Of a DNA stretch of 64,000 nt, positions 22,555 through 32,678 are shown piece by piece. The stretch is from Hypholoma sublateritium FD-334 SS-4. Taxonomy: Eukaryota; Basidiomycota; Agaricomycetes; Agaricales; Strophariaceae. Below the pieces are notes generated by a model. The model did not search any database and was not told the DNA's origin. It saw only the letters and a program-made list of their open reading frames with translations. The first letter of the stretch is position 1; every line of letters starts with the position of its first letter. Position numbers and translations under genes: made by a program. The stretch spans positions 195,979 to 259,978 of the forward strand of contig KN817520.1 in assembly GCA_000827495.1 (NCBI GenBank), written 5' to 3'.

Positions 22555-24614
22555 TCAAGACGACATCGCGACGAGGGTATTGAAATTATACACCCCCGGC
22601 CTGCTCTCAAATCGATACGTAGTGGGGTTGCACTCTGCCACCACAGCGCCATTCCGTACCATGACCGCCTTCATGCCCCCGTCCGCCAGCAGCGGAAATG
22701 ACAGCTTGCTCATCCCTGCCTTCACCGCGAAGCTGACCTTGTTGGTGTTCGTGGTGTACGCGTCGACCGTCGCCGCCGCCGTCGCGAACACGACCATCCA
22801 CGCGACGTCGTCAGTCTAGCACGCGCGAGTGAATGGGCCATTGGTCAGCTTTTTGAGAGGGGAGGAGCTCACCAGTTGGTAGTTGGTCGGTCGCGGGACG
22901 GGGTCGGGAGAGGACGCGTCCCGCGGGTGGGGCCGCGCCCAGAGGAAGATCTGGTCTTTTGTTATAGCGGGGTAGGTCCCTGTTTGGAACGCCTTCATGA
23001 AGTAACGGTTGAGGTAGAGCCATGCGATGTGCGGGTACCCGTCAACCCATGCATGCGAATTTGGCTGGGCACCCTGCAATGAAAGGGTAAAGTCGTTAAA
23101 GAAAGGGTTGGGCTACAAACAAGGCATTCATACCTCGATAGGGCCTATATAGTGCGATTCGCCGTAATCTCGAAGATGCCGTGAGTGGGTGTACATCGAA
23201 ACAACGAGGAAATAACTACCATTCCAGGAAATGATCTGAACCATATCTACATGGTCCCTCATAGCGATTAGCTGTTGCCAGCGTCGGACAAACAACCAGT
23301 CGTCGCCACGATACATCCACTGAATTAAAAGTTATAAATCGTGAATGTATACCTCGGGATGAATTGGCATAGTCTCCGCACATTTTTGTTATAAGTATTC
23401 GGGCCGTAATGCTATATTTTCACAATGAGCCCCTACGAGCCCCCGCAAAACAAAATGGCCTACGGTAAAAAACCAAGGAGAAACGGCGGCCATATACGAG
23501 CGTGCGCCATGAGTGAGGGCGCGAATATAGTCAGTGTCAGAGTCGAGAGCGGCATTCACAATTTCGTTGCGTGGAGAAGAGGCGGAGAGTTTGATTGGCC
23601 AGCCTCCGTCCCACTGCAAGACAAAGTCAGATCCCTGTGCAGTTATAGGTATATTTGTCGGCGTACGTTGAAAGCTCCGTCTATGGCAGCGATACTAGGG
23701 AGCCGTGACGGGCTGATGAAGAACGCAGGAATCAAGAAGATCTGTGAGTCGGAATGATCAGTGACCGTACTGGCGAAATCGCACAACACGAAGCATACGG
23801 GAGTTATCTTGTTCAGCTCCGATTTCAAGTAGGCCCACCCACTCTCCATGCTGCCTTGGCCGAAGGTGCTATATTCCCCACCGAAGGTCGACACGACGAT
23901 GTGATTGGTGGCAGGCTGCCTGAACATAACTCCGCTGTTGTAATTTGGAGTGATGTAGTCGCGTAAGAATTGGACGTCGGTCGCTGCACTTCCCGGGATA
24001 GAACTGCTCGGGACGGAATCAGCGATGGATCATGTTTGAATATAGAAGGACGAACGTCATGTCGAAGCTGAAAAAGAGCGAGAACTTGGTAGTCGTCGAT
24101 AGCTTCTTTGCCGCTGCAAAGCAATCGGCGCTGCGCTGCTTTTGCCAACTATCCCCGCCGACATTGAGCACGAATCCGTCACTGCGAAGGCACCGTCAGT
24201 ATTTTCCTGGCCCGTAAAGTATAATGAGCGTACATGTCTTGGGAAGCAGCGAGCTTGATGTCTGCCACCCAATCAGCAACAGTGTATGGCTGGATGCACA
24301 TGTCAGCTTGTCTAATTCCATCTCGCAAGAAGTTCGACAAACATATGTGTTTCCGACGATAAAGCTGGCACAATCTGGTCAGAAAGCAGGTTTGGGAGCA
24401 AAATATGATTTGCTTACTGAGCAAAGACGTGTTTCCTAGTCGATACCGCTCTTTCTGCAACTTCCTCTAATTCGAACTCTACGCGAGAGCCACTCTCCGG
24501 TTCTTTATTCCATCCAAAGCCCTGAGTTTCCTGGATTCCAGAAGGGCGGATGTGTTCGAGTGCCCGCTGTGGCTCCAAGGACCCGGGTGGAAGTGACTGT
24601 GTTGGTTCAGGCAT
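22555..24614 (-). CDS. GH71 alpha-1,3-glucanase (mutanase)
   Basis: Endo-alpha-1,3-glucanase family, acting on fungal wall alpha-glucan. Spliced exons give HVFAHFIVGNTYPYTVADW, DIKLAASQDTDGFVLNVGGD, SWQKQRSADCFAAAKKL, FSLFFSFDMT, LRDYITPNYNSGVMFRQPA, VVSTFGGE, IFLIPAFFISP, AVSPWFFTH, NWMYRGDDWLFVRRWQQL, MVQIISWNDYGESHYIGPI and HAWVDGYPHIAWLYLNRYF, followed by a C-terminal beta-rich part ending in TGA at 22555-22557. This order is typical of GH71. The first exon has no signal peptide from the ATG at 24614 (MPEPTQSLPPG). A TATA-like box 70 bp upstream favours this start over the in-frame ATG at 24707. About eight introns. Possibly an intracellular or unconventionally exported form. Confidence 0.85.
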
Positions 24615-24682
24615 TGATGACAGGAGGTGCACGCCGAGTGTTTGGATGTGACAAAACGACCAAAGCGTCTGGAAGACGCTGA

Positions 24683-24689
24683 ATTTATA
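24683..24689 (-). promoter_or_regulatory. TATA-like box upstream of GH71 gene
   Basis: Minus-strand TATAAAT, about 70 bp upstream of the ATG at 24614. It falls inside the longer ORF starting at 24707, which argues that translation starts at 24614. Confidence 0.4.
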
Positions 24690-24707
24690 CAACGCCTTGT
24701 GAAACAT

Positions 24708-25071
24708 TCCAAGTTACCTCTTGGATTTTTCAACAAGGCTGGCGCAGCGGGCGAGGAGAACATTAAAGTAGGAATAACGGCTGTATTTCAATGAATCTCA
24801 AGTTGCTGTCAGCCAATTGATCAGAAATCTTTGATTATTTCAGTAGCCAAATTAAGCGATTCAAGAGCATAACGATGTAGTACTCTAGACTTGTGGCCAG
24901 TCTCCTTTGTAGATCAATGTACGACTATACGTTGACTATACGTACAATTTGTAAAATACGAGTTTTTTGATTATTCTCCGACTGGTGCCGAGACTCCAGG
25001 AAATGAAGCTCCTGATAAATGAATGATAATAATGATACATTGTCCAGAATATTTTCTTCTGCACTTTTGCT
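24708..25071. other. Spacer between GH71 and ketopantoate hydroxymethyltransferase
   Basis: A/T-rich spacer with no coding frame of note. It includes the 3' flank of the gene ending at 25072. A short direct repeat (GTACGACTATACGTTGACTA followed by TACGTAC) is seen near 24917-24950. Confidence 0.4.
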
Positions 25072-26103
25072 CTAATTTTGTTCACCACTGGACGGTCTTG
25101 TCTCGCTTTCGAGGAAGCGATTCCACTCTGCCTTATCCATAGTGTAGCTTTCCGTATCTGGATGCGGGAATGTTCCGTCTCTGACAGCCTCGCAGTAGCT
25201 TTGGATACCACCGTCCCGGACGTCCTTCAAATGCGCGAAGCGACGAACAAATTTGGCTTTGTGGCCTGACCAGACACCCAATAGATCGTCGGCAACGAGC
25301 ACCTAGGTATTCCGAGGCGCATGAGAATCAGTACAAAAAATAGTTTCGGCACCCACCTGCCCGCTGGTCCCAGGACCTGCTCCGATTCCAATCGTCGGCA
25401 CTTTTACCCGCTCCGTGATGTATCTTCCCAGCTCCTGCGGGACAGCCTCGACGAGTACCGCGAACGCACCAGCTTCCTCGAGCGCAAGCGCGTCGCCGAC
25501 GACCCGCCGCGCGGCCTCGACGCTGCGCCCCTGCACCTTGTAGCCGGACAGCGCGGAGTGCCGCTGCGGGAGCAGCCCGACGTGCGCCATGACCGGGATC
25601 CCCACCGCCGTCAGGCGGCGCACGACGTCCACGATCTCGCGGCCGCCCTCGAGTTTGACACCCTCCACGCGGCCCTCCTGCACGAGGCGCACCGCGTTCG
25701 CCACCGCGGCGTCCGTCGACGTGTAGTACGAGCCGAACGGCATGTCCGCGACGAGGAACGGGTGCGTCGTGCCCCGCGCGACGGCCTTTGCGTGGTGGAT
25801 CATCTCGTCGAGCGTGAGCTGCGTCGTCGAGGCGTATCCGAGGCACACCTGCGCGAGCGAGTCGCCGACGAGCGTGATGTCGGTCAGCAGTGAGGACGAG
25901 CACGCGAGCGCCGAGGGGTAGTCGTATGCCGTCACCATCGTAATCGGTGTCTTAGCCTGCCGTAGGGCGTGCAGTGCCTGGATCGTCACTTTCTTGCGCG
26001 GAATGGCCGGTGTCGCATCGGCGGATGCTGGGCGGACGCTCATCCATCGGCGAAGCTGCGTAGCGTTCCGGGCTGGGGATCGAGGAACGAATAGCGTCGC
26101 CAT
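25072..26103 (-). CDS. panB: 3-methyl-2-oxobutanoate hydroxymethyltransferase
   Basis: First step of pantothenate synthesis: transfers a hydroxymethyl group from methylenetetrahydrofolate to ketoisovalerate to give ketopantoate. Yeast orthologue ECM31. Two exons (26103-25357 and 25302-25072) give 325 residues. The first 30-35 residues are Arg/Ser/Ala-rich (FVPRSPARNATQLRRWMSVR), fitting a mitochondrial presequence. Then come the family blocks ITMVTAYDYPSA, LVGDSLAQVCLGY, HAKAVARGTTHPFLVADMPF, GVKLEGGREI, VMAHVGLLPQ and IGIGAGPGTSGQVLVADDLLG. The length and all main blocks are as expected for the family. The C-terminus (from YCEAVRDGTFPHPDTESY) is typical. Confidence 0.95.
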
Positions 26104-26956
26104 TTCTTCGAGTGCCGATGTGGATGTTTGTCAAGAGATCCGTTATCGATTCAGTCGGAGAGTTTGCCTGGGGTGGGGTATGCCTTGACTCAGTGTTTTA
26201 CACTGAAAGATTTCAGGCCATTTTCGAGGAAATAAATCACCCAAAAAGCATTATCGTTCGATGAATGAATTGGAGTTGCCAGTGAGAAAATTGATAATTC
26301 CTCTTCGATGTCCCGACAGACGGTAATCCGAATCGGGCGCTGATTGGGCTCCTGTCCTACGACTAGTGAAACTTCATGGCCCTCCATATACCTTACTTTC
26401 TGAGCCTTCTCTGGCATGGTACCGGGTGAGTCCTGGCTCCTCGGGGCTCGATGTCATAATATTTTTGTCACTCATCCATGAATATCTTGTGAATATCGGT
26501 TCCGTGTCATCGTCAGATTATCTATGTAGTCGGTTTCTAGAAAGCCGAGAGCCGGTTCAAGGTCGCACGCAACCCTGTGCAAATCCCGTGCACAACCGTC
26601 AACGCGTCGCGCCAAAGTCGCGCATTGATCTGAACCAATATCAATGATCATGGACATTGCGTGGACATTCTCTAAATTCGCTCGAAATAAAGTAGATATA
26701 AGGCTACGCACTCAGACTTTCTAATTTCCACCTTTTTCCGATTTTGTCCCTAGACACAACTTAGGAAAGTCCCGATTGAAAGTGGAGAAAAGATAAATTG
26801 ATGATTGTCAACTTGAAGCAAACTTGAAGATTCAATTTCGGAGTTGTTTCTGAGGCATTTGCTGTGTTCGCGTTTACATAGAAATATACTACGTCGCAAC
26901 CAGGAGCCAACTCTATGGATGATTCATTGTTAATTGGCAAATAAAACAATAGAACG
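26104..26956. other. Intergenic, no supported gene
   Basis: A 75-codon minus ORF at 26190-26417 (starting MPEKAQKVRYMEGHEV) and a longer frame across the GC-hairpin zone have no recognisable family. The first 100 bp upstream of 26103 must hold the panB promoter. Confidence 0.35.
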
Positions 26957-27495
26957 GGAGGCGCGCCAGCGCCGACCCCCGCCGACCCCCAGAAAGCCGT
27001 CGCCGAGCGACGGCCCAACAGGTTACTGATTATGCAACTATTTACAATTACAAGTTTAATAATTTTGGAGGCGCGCATGCACTGATTATTTTTATTAACA
27101 GGAGTAAGAAAGGATACAGTGGTACTCTTTGGAGGCGCATCAGCGCCAACCGGGCACGCAACACAATGTCCGTCGCGGAGCGACGGGAAAATGTCCCAAA
27201 TTTGTATGGAGGCGCTCAGTGCCAACAAAATTCAAATTAATAACACACAAAAAAACAATTGACACACTGTGGAGGCGCGTAGCGCCGACCACTCAGAACG
27301 GAGGCGCAGGGCGCCGACTAAGGGGGTCAGCGCCGACAAAATTCAATTAATAACACAAAAATAATTGCCACACTGTGGAGGCGCGCAGCGCCGACTAAGG
27401 GGGTCCAGGGGCTCAGCCCCGGCAAGCCGTTGACCCGGCGCGTAGCAGGCAGGGGAGCGAAGCGGACCTGCCGCCGCGGAGCGACGGGTCAAAAG
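26957..27495. repeat. Cluster of GC-rich hairpin repeats in AT-rich DNA
   Basis: At least seven copies of a motif GGAGGCGC-N-AGCGCC(GAC), each able to form a short hairpin, start at 26957, 27067, 27131, 27208, 27271, 27300 and 27377. Other perfect hairpins are interspersed: GCCGTCGC-CGA-GCGACGGC at 26996-27014, CCGTCGC-GGA-GCGACGG at 27170-27186, and GGGGCTCAGCCCC at 27408-27420. Between them lies AT-rich DNA, part of which is repeated (CAAAATTCAA..TTAATAACACA..AATT..CACACTGT, at 27226-27270 and 27337-27376). This layout resembles GC clusters of fungal mitochondrial intergenic DNA, so an insertion of organellar DNA is possible. No mitochondrial gene was recognised. Confidence 0.7.
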
Positions 27496-27887
27496 GCTTG
27501 TTACAATTGTTACAAATATGAGTCTAGCTACGTCCAGATAGAGAACTAAGGCTGATCAAATGATCTTCCTCGCAAGACTAGTGTATGTATAAATGTATAA
27601 CGTCGCTGAGGTCCTGGGTGCGTTAAAAACCCTGTGGGAAAAGCTACCGGCCTGCGGTTTAGATCATGCTTAGATCGGGCCGAGGCCGATCCGTGGGAAT
27701 TTATGAGTAAATTCAAATCACCTGACACTGACACTCAACCGTTTGAACCGAACGCAACCTTGACCAAACTTGGACCAAACCTTGACGCAACCCTTCAAGC
27801 CTTAATGTTCGCGTTGAACGTTCGACGTTTGGATTAAGTATAATCCATTCTGAGAAATTCGCTTCATCTCCTTAGGTATCGTCCAAC

Positions 27888-29559
27888 ATGACTCTCCAAT
27901 CTCACCGCGCCCTTGAAACACCCGAGCTCTTAAACATAATCTTTGGCCTACTGGACCACCAGTCGAATGTGGCAAATGTGCAGGTGTGCAAATTCTGGTT
28001 CAACGTCGCGTTAGATATACTTTGGAGGGATGTTTACGATGTACGTCAACTCTTTGCAATATTGAGTCCACTAAAGGGCGTCCTAAACCGTGACGGAGGA
28101 TTCGAATATGTGCGTAACTGGTTTCTCTTTTGCTCCATGAGCTGACCGAACTCTGTAGGAGTTCAAACGCTCGCCAAGAACGAGTGACTGGAAGCGATTC
28201 GAAAAGTACGCGAGTCACGTACGGCGGCTTGTGTACTATAACAATCCATCACTGAAGAAAAGTGTTCTCGACGAATTAGCCCACACGCGGAGGCAGCTGG
28301 AAATATTTCCCAATCTGCAAACACTTAATTGGTGTTCTTCGGTCAACTCGGGCACTCTTTTCATGCACAATAGCGTCCAGAAGTTTGTGCTACATATTGG
28401 CGACAGATTCCCATCATCTTTCGAGGAGGTTGTCGACCGCATGCCGAACCTGTCTAGATTGCATTTAGACACAGCCGTTCCTGCGCGCATCATCGAGGAG
28501 GATCTCACCAACATGTTGCAGCAATTGCCGAACATCCGCAAAATTACCCTTCCGCACTTCTATTCTACAGCACGGATCATTGAGGCACTGTCCCGTCTTC
28601 CCCTCTTGAATACCATCAAATCGAAGATCGACGCGGGCTACGGAGATAGTCTGGACACTGCGTCATTCAAACCTATAATGACTGCAGGAGCTTTTCCTGC
28701 TCTGCATGATTTGTCTCTGATGACCAACTTTGACGACATCGCTTCCTTTGTGCAGTCACCCTTCTCGCCCAGCACATTAACCCATTTCCGAATACAATCT
28801 GACCTCGTTGAAATGCCGGATTCCATCCACAGGTTAGCTTCTGAGGTCTCGAAGCGTTTCCAGGAGTTGAAGACGCTCCGCATTGAGTCAATACGCGATT
28901 ACTCATTTGAACGTGATTACACTATTGAAGATTTCGCTGACACGGACTGCGATGGACACAATATCACGCTGGAGACGTTGAAACATCTCTTCGAGCTGCG
29001 ATATCTCACTTCTTTTGAAATTCACCATCAATATCCCCTGCACATTACCCAACAAGACATTGAAACAATCGCATTTTCATGCCCAGCTCTGGAGAATTTG
29101 CGGCTGTGTACTGAACCTGGCTTCTGTATGAAGTCGACACTCACTCTCGCGGCTCTTGTCCCTCTGGCGCAACACTGTACGAAACTCAAGTCTCTCGGCC
29201 TCTTCATGGACGCAACAATAGTGCCAACAATGTCTCCTACCATGCCGTCTTTCACGTCTCTGTACATTCTCTTCGTCGGCCTCTCAATTATCGATGACGA
29301 GACACCCATGGTCTACCTTTCACAGCTGATCCCCCCGGAGTGCGTGATCGACGCCTTTGATCCATGCGGTAGTTTTTTGCGCTGGGATGACGATTTGAGA
29401 TGCATTGCGTCGGGGCGGAGTTGGCTGTGGGATCGTGTGGGAAGCCTGGCTCGCAAGCTGAGTAGTGTTCGCGTCCAGGAAGGACTGCGTACGCGTGCGT
29501 TGGAGCGAGCTGGAGAATTTGCGGGCACGCCAGGCAGTTCCAAAGGACCTGGTAATTAG
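27888..29559 (+). CDS. F-box protein, tandem copy 1
   Basis: Probable substrate adaptor of an SCF ubiquitin ligase. Two exons (27888-28109, 28159-29559; 49-nt intron GTGCGT..TAG) code 540 residues. The N-terminus is a basidiomycete F-box: ALETPELLNIIFGLLDHQSN, then VQVCKFWFNVALDILWRDV. The rest is a diverged leucine-rich-repeat-like solenoid (for example RMPNLSRLHLDT, FSCPALENLRLC, CTKLKSLGLF). There is no signal peptide. The substrate is unknown; such F-box genes are multiplied in Agaricomycetes. A paralogue follows 430 bp downstream in the same orientation, with a near-identical sequence around the start codon. Confidence 0.85.
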
Positions 29560-29990
29560 TGACACACGTCGGACTGGCTGAATCATACATACGTAAGTAG
29601 GTTCATTTATTGACATTAGCCCCGGAGCGCTGAGGAATTCACTATTGAACACATAGCGGCCCCGCTGCCGGTAGCGGTGGTCGTTGAATGTTGCATCGGC
29701 GTCGACTGGCACACATAGCGCTATGTCGCGCGCGGAGCGGAACCTGCGTGTCATTCCTTAGTCGTCCCCCCCAACAGCGCGCCCTGCTGAGGTTGCCCTG
29801 AGGAGCGAATCTGCGCGAATGCCGCGTCCTCGTGGTCACAAGGTTGATCTTACATACTCGACCCGCGGGAGTGAATAAAATCAGGGTGACGACGGGCGCT
29901 TCAGCGCTTCAGCCTGAACTTGTGAACAACGCTAACTCAACCCATTCCGATATTCACACCATCCATACATCTCCTTAGGAATCATTCGCC
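29560..29990. other. Spacer between the two F-box genes
   Basis: This spacer holds the 3' flank of copy 1 and the promoter of copy 2. The stretch CATCTCCTTAGG just before the ATG is shared with the promoter of copy 1, showing that the duplication included upstream DNA. The minus ORFs here are not supported. Confidence 0.5.
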
Positions 29991-31611
29991 ATGACCCTCC
30001 AATCTCACCGTGCTCTTGAATTGCCTGAGCTTCTCCACTCGATATTTGGTCTATTGGATCGCAAGTCCAATGCAGCAAATGCACAAGTATGCGAAGTCTG
30101 GTTCAACGTTGCATTGGATGCGCTTTGGGGGCATGTTGACGATCTATTTCGACTATTTTCGATATTGGCCCCGCTCAGAGGAAGGATATGTGCGTAATTT
30201 TCTCTCATGCCCCATGAAGTTTGAATTGAGCAAGGTGTAGGTATTTGAACGCTCTCCAAGACCAACTGATTGGAGTCGATTCGAAAAATATGCAAGTCAC
30301 GTACGGTGGCTTGAGTACCATGGTCCGAACTTGAATCAAGATGCATTTGACGAAATAGCGAGGACGCGCAGGCAGCTTGACATTTTCCCCAATCTGCAAA
30401 CAATCCTTTGGGGTTTTCCTTTTCAGACCAACTTATTATGTCTTTTCATGCACAGTGGTGTCAAGAAGCTTGGGCTGTATGTTATGGATTGCCCATCCGA
30501 AACACTTTTCGAGGAAATCGTTGATCGCATGCCGAACTTGACCGACCTGGACATAAGATCAGCGTTCACTGTGCGCATCGTCGAAGACCTTGTTACACTA
30601 CTATTGCAGCAATTACCGAACCTCCGCAGAATCGAACTTCCACACTTCTGTTATATAGCACGAATCTTTGAGGTGCTGTCACGTCTGCAACTCTTATGCA
30701 CAATCGAATTCATCGACCGGGGTGAAAGTCAGGACATCGAGCCATTCAAACCCACAATAGCCGAGGGAGCTTTTCTCAATCTCCATAATTTGTCTGCAGA
30801 TCTCAAGTTCGATGATATTGTTGCTTGGTTGCAATCACCCTCCGCACCCAGCGCATTAACCTATATCAACGTCACTTCCACGCTCGTCGAAATGCCGGAT
30901 TCCGTCCGTAGATTGGCTTTTGCGGCCTCAAAGCGCTGCCAGGAGCTGAACAGGCTTCGCCTTGGATCAGCACTCGATTACGCCGTTGAAAATTTCGCCG
31001 ATACGGGTGATAATGGATGCAATATCACGCTGGAGATATTGAAACCTCTTTTCAAGTTGCCATACCTTACCTCTTTTGTGATTGACCATCAATATCCCCT
31101 ACTCATCACCCAGCAAGACATTGAATCCCTGGCGTCTTCATGCCCAGCTATCGAGATTTTAGAACTATGCATAGCCCCTGCCTTCTGTATGGAGTCGACA
31201 CTCACTCTCGAGGCTCTTATCCCCTTGGCGCAGCACTGCACGCAACTCAAATCACTCGGCCTCTTCGTAGATGCAAGCAGGGTACCTGAAGCATCTCCGG
31301 AGATTCCACCCAAGCCTTTCACGTCTCTGCGCTTTCTCTCATTCGGTCTCTCGATTATCCATGATGAAACGCCCACTGTCTACCTTTCACAACTGATCCC
31401 CCCAGAGTGCGCGATCAACAGCTTTCATGCATGGGAAAATGATAACAGTTTTGAAAATATCGCGGCGCAGCGTTGGCAGCTTTGGTCTGTGGTGGGAAGT
31501 CTGGTTCCCAAGCTGAGTAGCATCATTGCGCAGGAGCGACGGCGCACGTGTGCGTTAGAGTCCAAGGTGGAGGAGTTGCGGATGCGCGCAATGGCGCCTC
31601 AACAGGACTAG
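29991..31611 (+). pseudogene. F-box protein, tandem copy 2, apparent frameshift
   Basis: Paralogue of the previous gene. Exon 1 (from 29991) reads ALELPELLHSIFGLLDRKSN and VCEVWFNVALDALWGHV. Exon 2 (30241-31611, 456 codons plus stop) is open throughout and collinear with copy 1 (RMPNLTDLDIRS, CTQLKSLGLFVDA, YLSQLIPPECAINSF). Between the last conserved exon-1 codons and the donor site, copy 1 has 42 nt and copy 2 only 19, a 23-nt deletion. With the conserved GTGCGT donor and TAG acceptor the two exons are then out of frame, and I found no other acceptor that restores the frame. Either exon 1 uses another donor, translation starts later (an in-frame ATG at 30331), or the gene is recently inactivated. 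Confidence 0.6.
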
Positions 31612-31758
31612 ATAGCGACGCACACCAGGCTGGCTAGGAAGGCTGATATTTTCCCCGCTCATTTCTCCTTTGTTTTTATTCCCATAACATCGTCTACTTT
31701 TCTAGGAAATCAGAGAAAATGTAGCGTAAACTTGGTATCTGTCGTATCTGGTTCGGAG

Positions 31759-32678
31759 TCATATTCCTACAGGCACTGGCATTACCGCCGGTGCCTGCTC
31801 AATTTTCTTGTACCCTTCCTCATCTTGCCGAATCATCTTTAACTCTTCCGCGAATTGTTTCTCGATCTCGTTCGGAACATTCAAGCCTAGGCGCCGATGT
31901 ATCTTATTCCAGTTAAGTTCCCTAATTCGCAAAAGTGCGACGGCAGTTAAAGGATCCATGATGACGGCTTCGAGGTCAGTAATAAGACTATCCCGTGTGA
32001 TGATCCTAGTAAAGCCATCAATCATAAACTGGGAGATTTTGTACGCCCGTCCTGCTGCAATTTTTTCGGCGGGATCGAAACGTTTGGATAGCTCGGCTAT
32101 TGCCTCTTTGCGAAAATCTAGAAAGTACCACATCGTAGACAACTTCAGGACAGATTCGAGCTCTTCTTTGGATAGACCTTGAGCTATGTTGGCGGAAGCA
32201 TTCCTGTTGGACGAGCTTTATCAGTTGGATGTATAGGCCAAAGGAAGCAGGACTTCGCACAGTGGATATATAGCCTTCAGAAAATTGCGGAAATCCTCTG
32301 CGCGGATTGTCGACGGCAAGATGATCGGATTGTCGGCGCTGTTTCCTTCCGAGCTTTCCGTATATCCCTGTCTTTGTCGAGGGAGACTCAACATCCCTCT
32401 GAATACGTCCGATTCTTGCTTAAACTGGTGACTAGGCACGCGGAAGAGAACGTTCTCAACCTGGAAGAAATGTCATCAGTCCAACATCAGTCACGGTAAT
32501 TCTGGTGATATATATATTGTCAACGTACCTGAAAAACTATGTATTCTCCCTCGAACCAGTACTGCAAGTCTTTGACCGGTGGGGAATCGTTTATGCTCCT
32601 GTTTTCGTTGCCGATGCCGTTGCTTTGAGTACCAGTAAGATTGGCATCCACAGCTGGGCTTGCGAATACGTTATCCAT
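31759..32678 (-). CDS. BTB/POZ-domain protein 1
   Basis: BTB-domain protein of the large Agaricomycete family; such proteins can act as Cullin-3 adaptors or transcription cofactors. Spliced from the ATG at 32678: MDNVFASPAVDANLTG, then YWFEGEYIVFQ, then VENVLFRVPSHQF, RGMLSLPRQRQG, DNPIILPSTIRAEDFRNFL, KAIYPL, then VLKLSTMWYFLDFRKEAI, KISQFMIDGFTRII and a C-terminal helical part ending PVPVGI-stop at 31759-31761. The order VENVLFRVP...DFRNFLKAIYPL...LSTMWYFLD is the family hallmark. At least two introns. The target is unknown. It lies tail-to-tail with the F-box pair. Confidence 0.8.
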
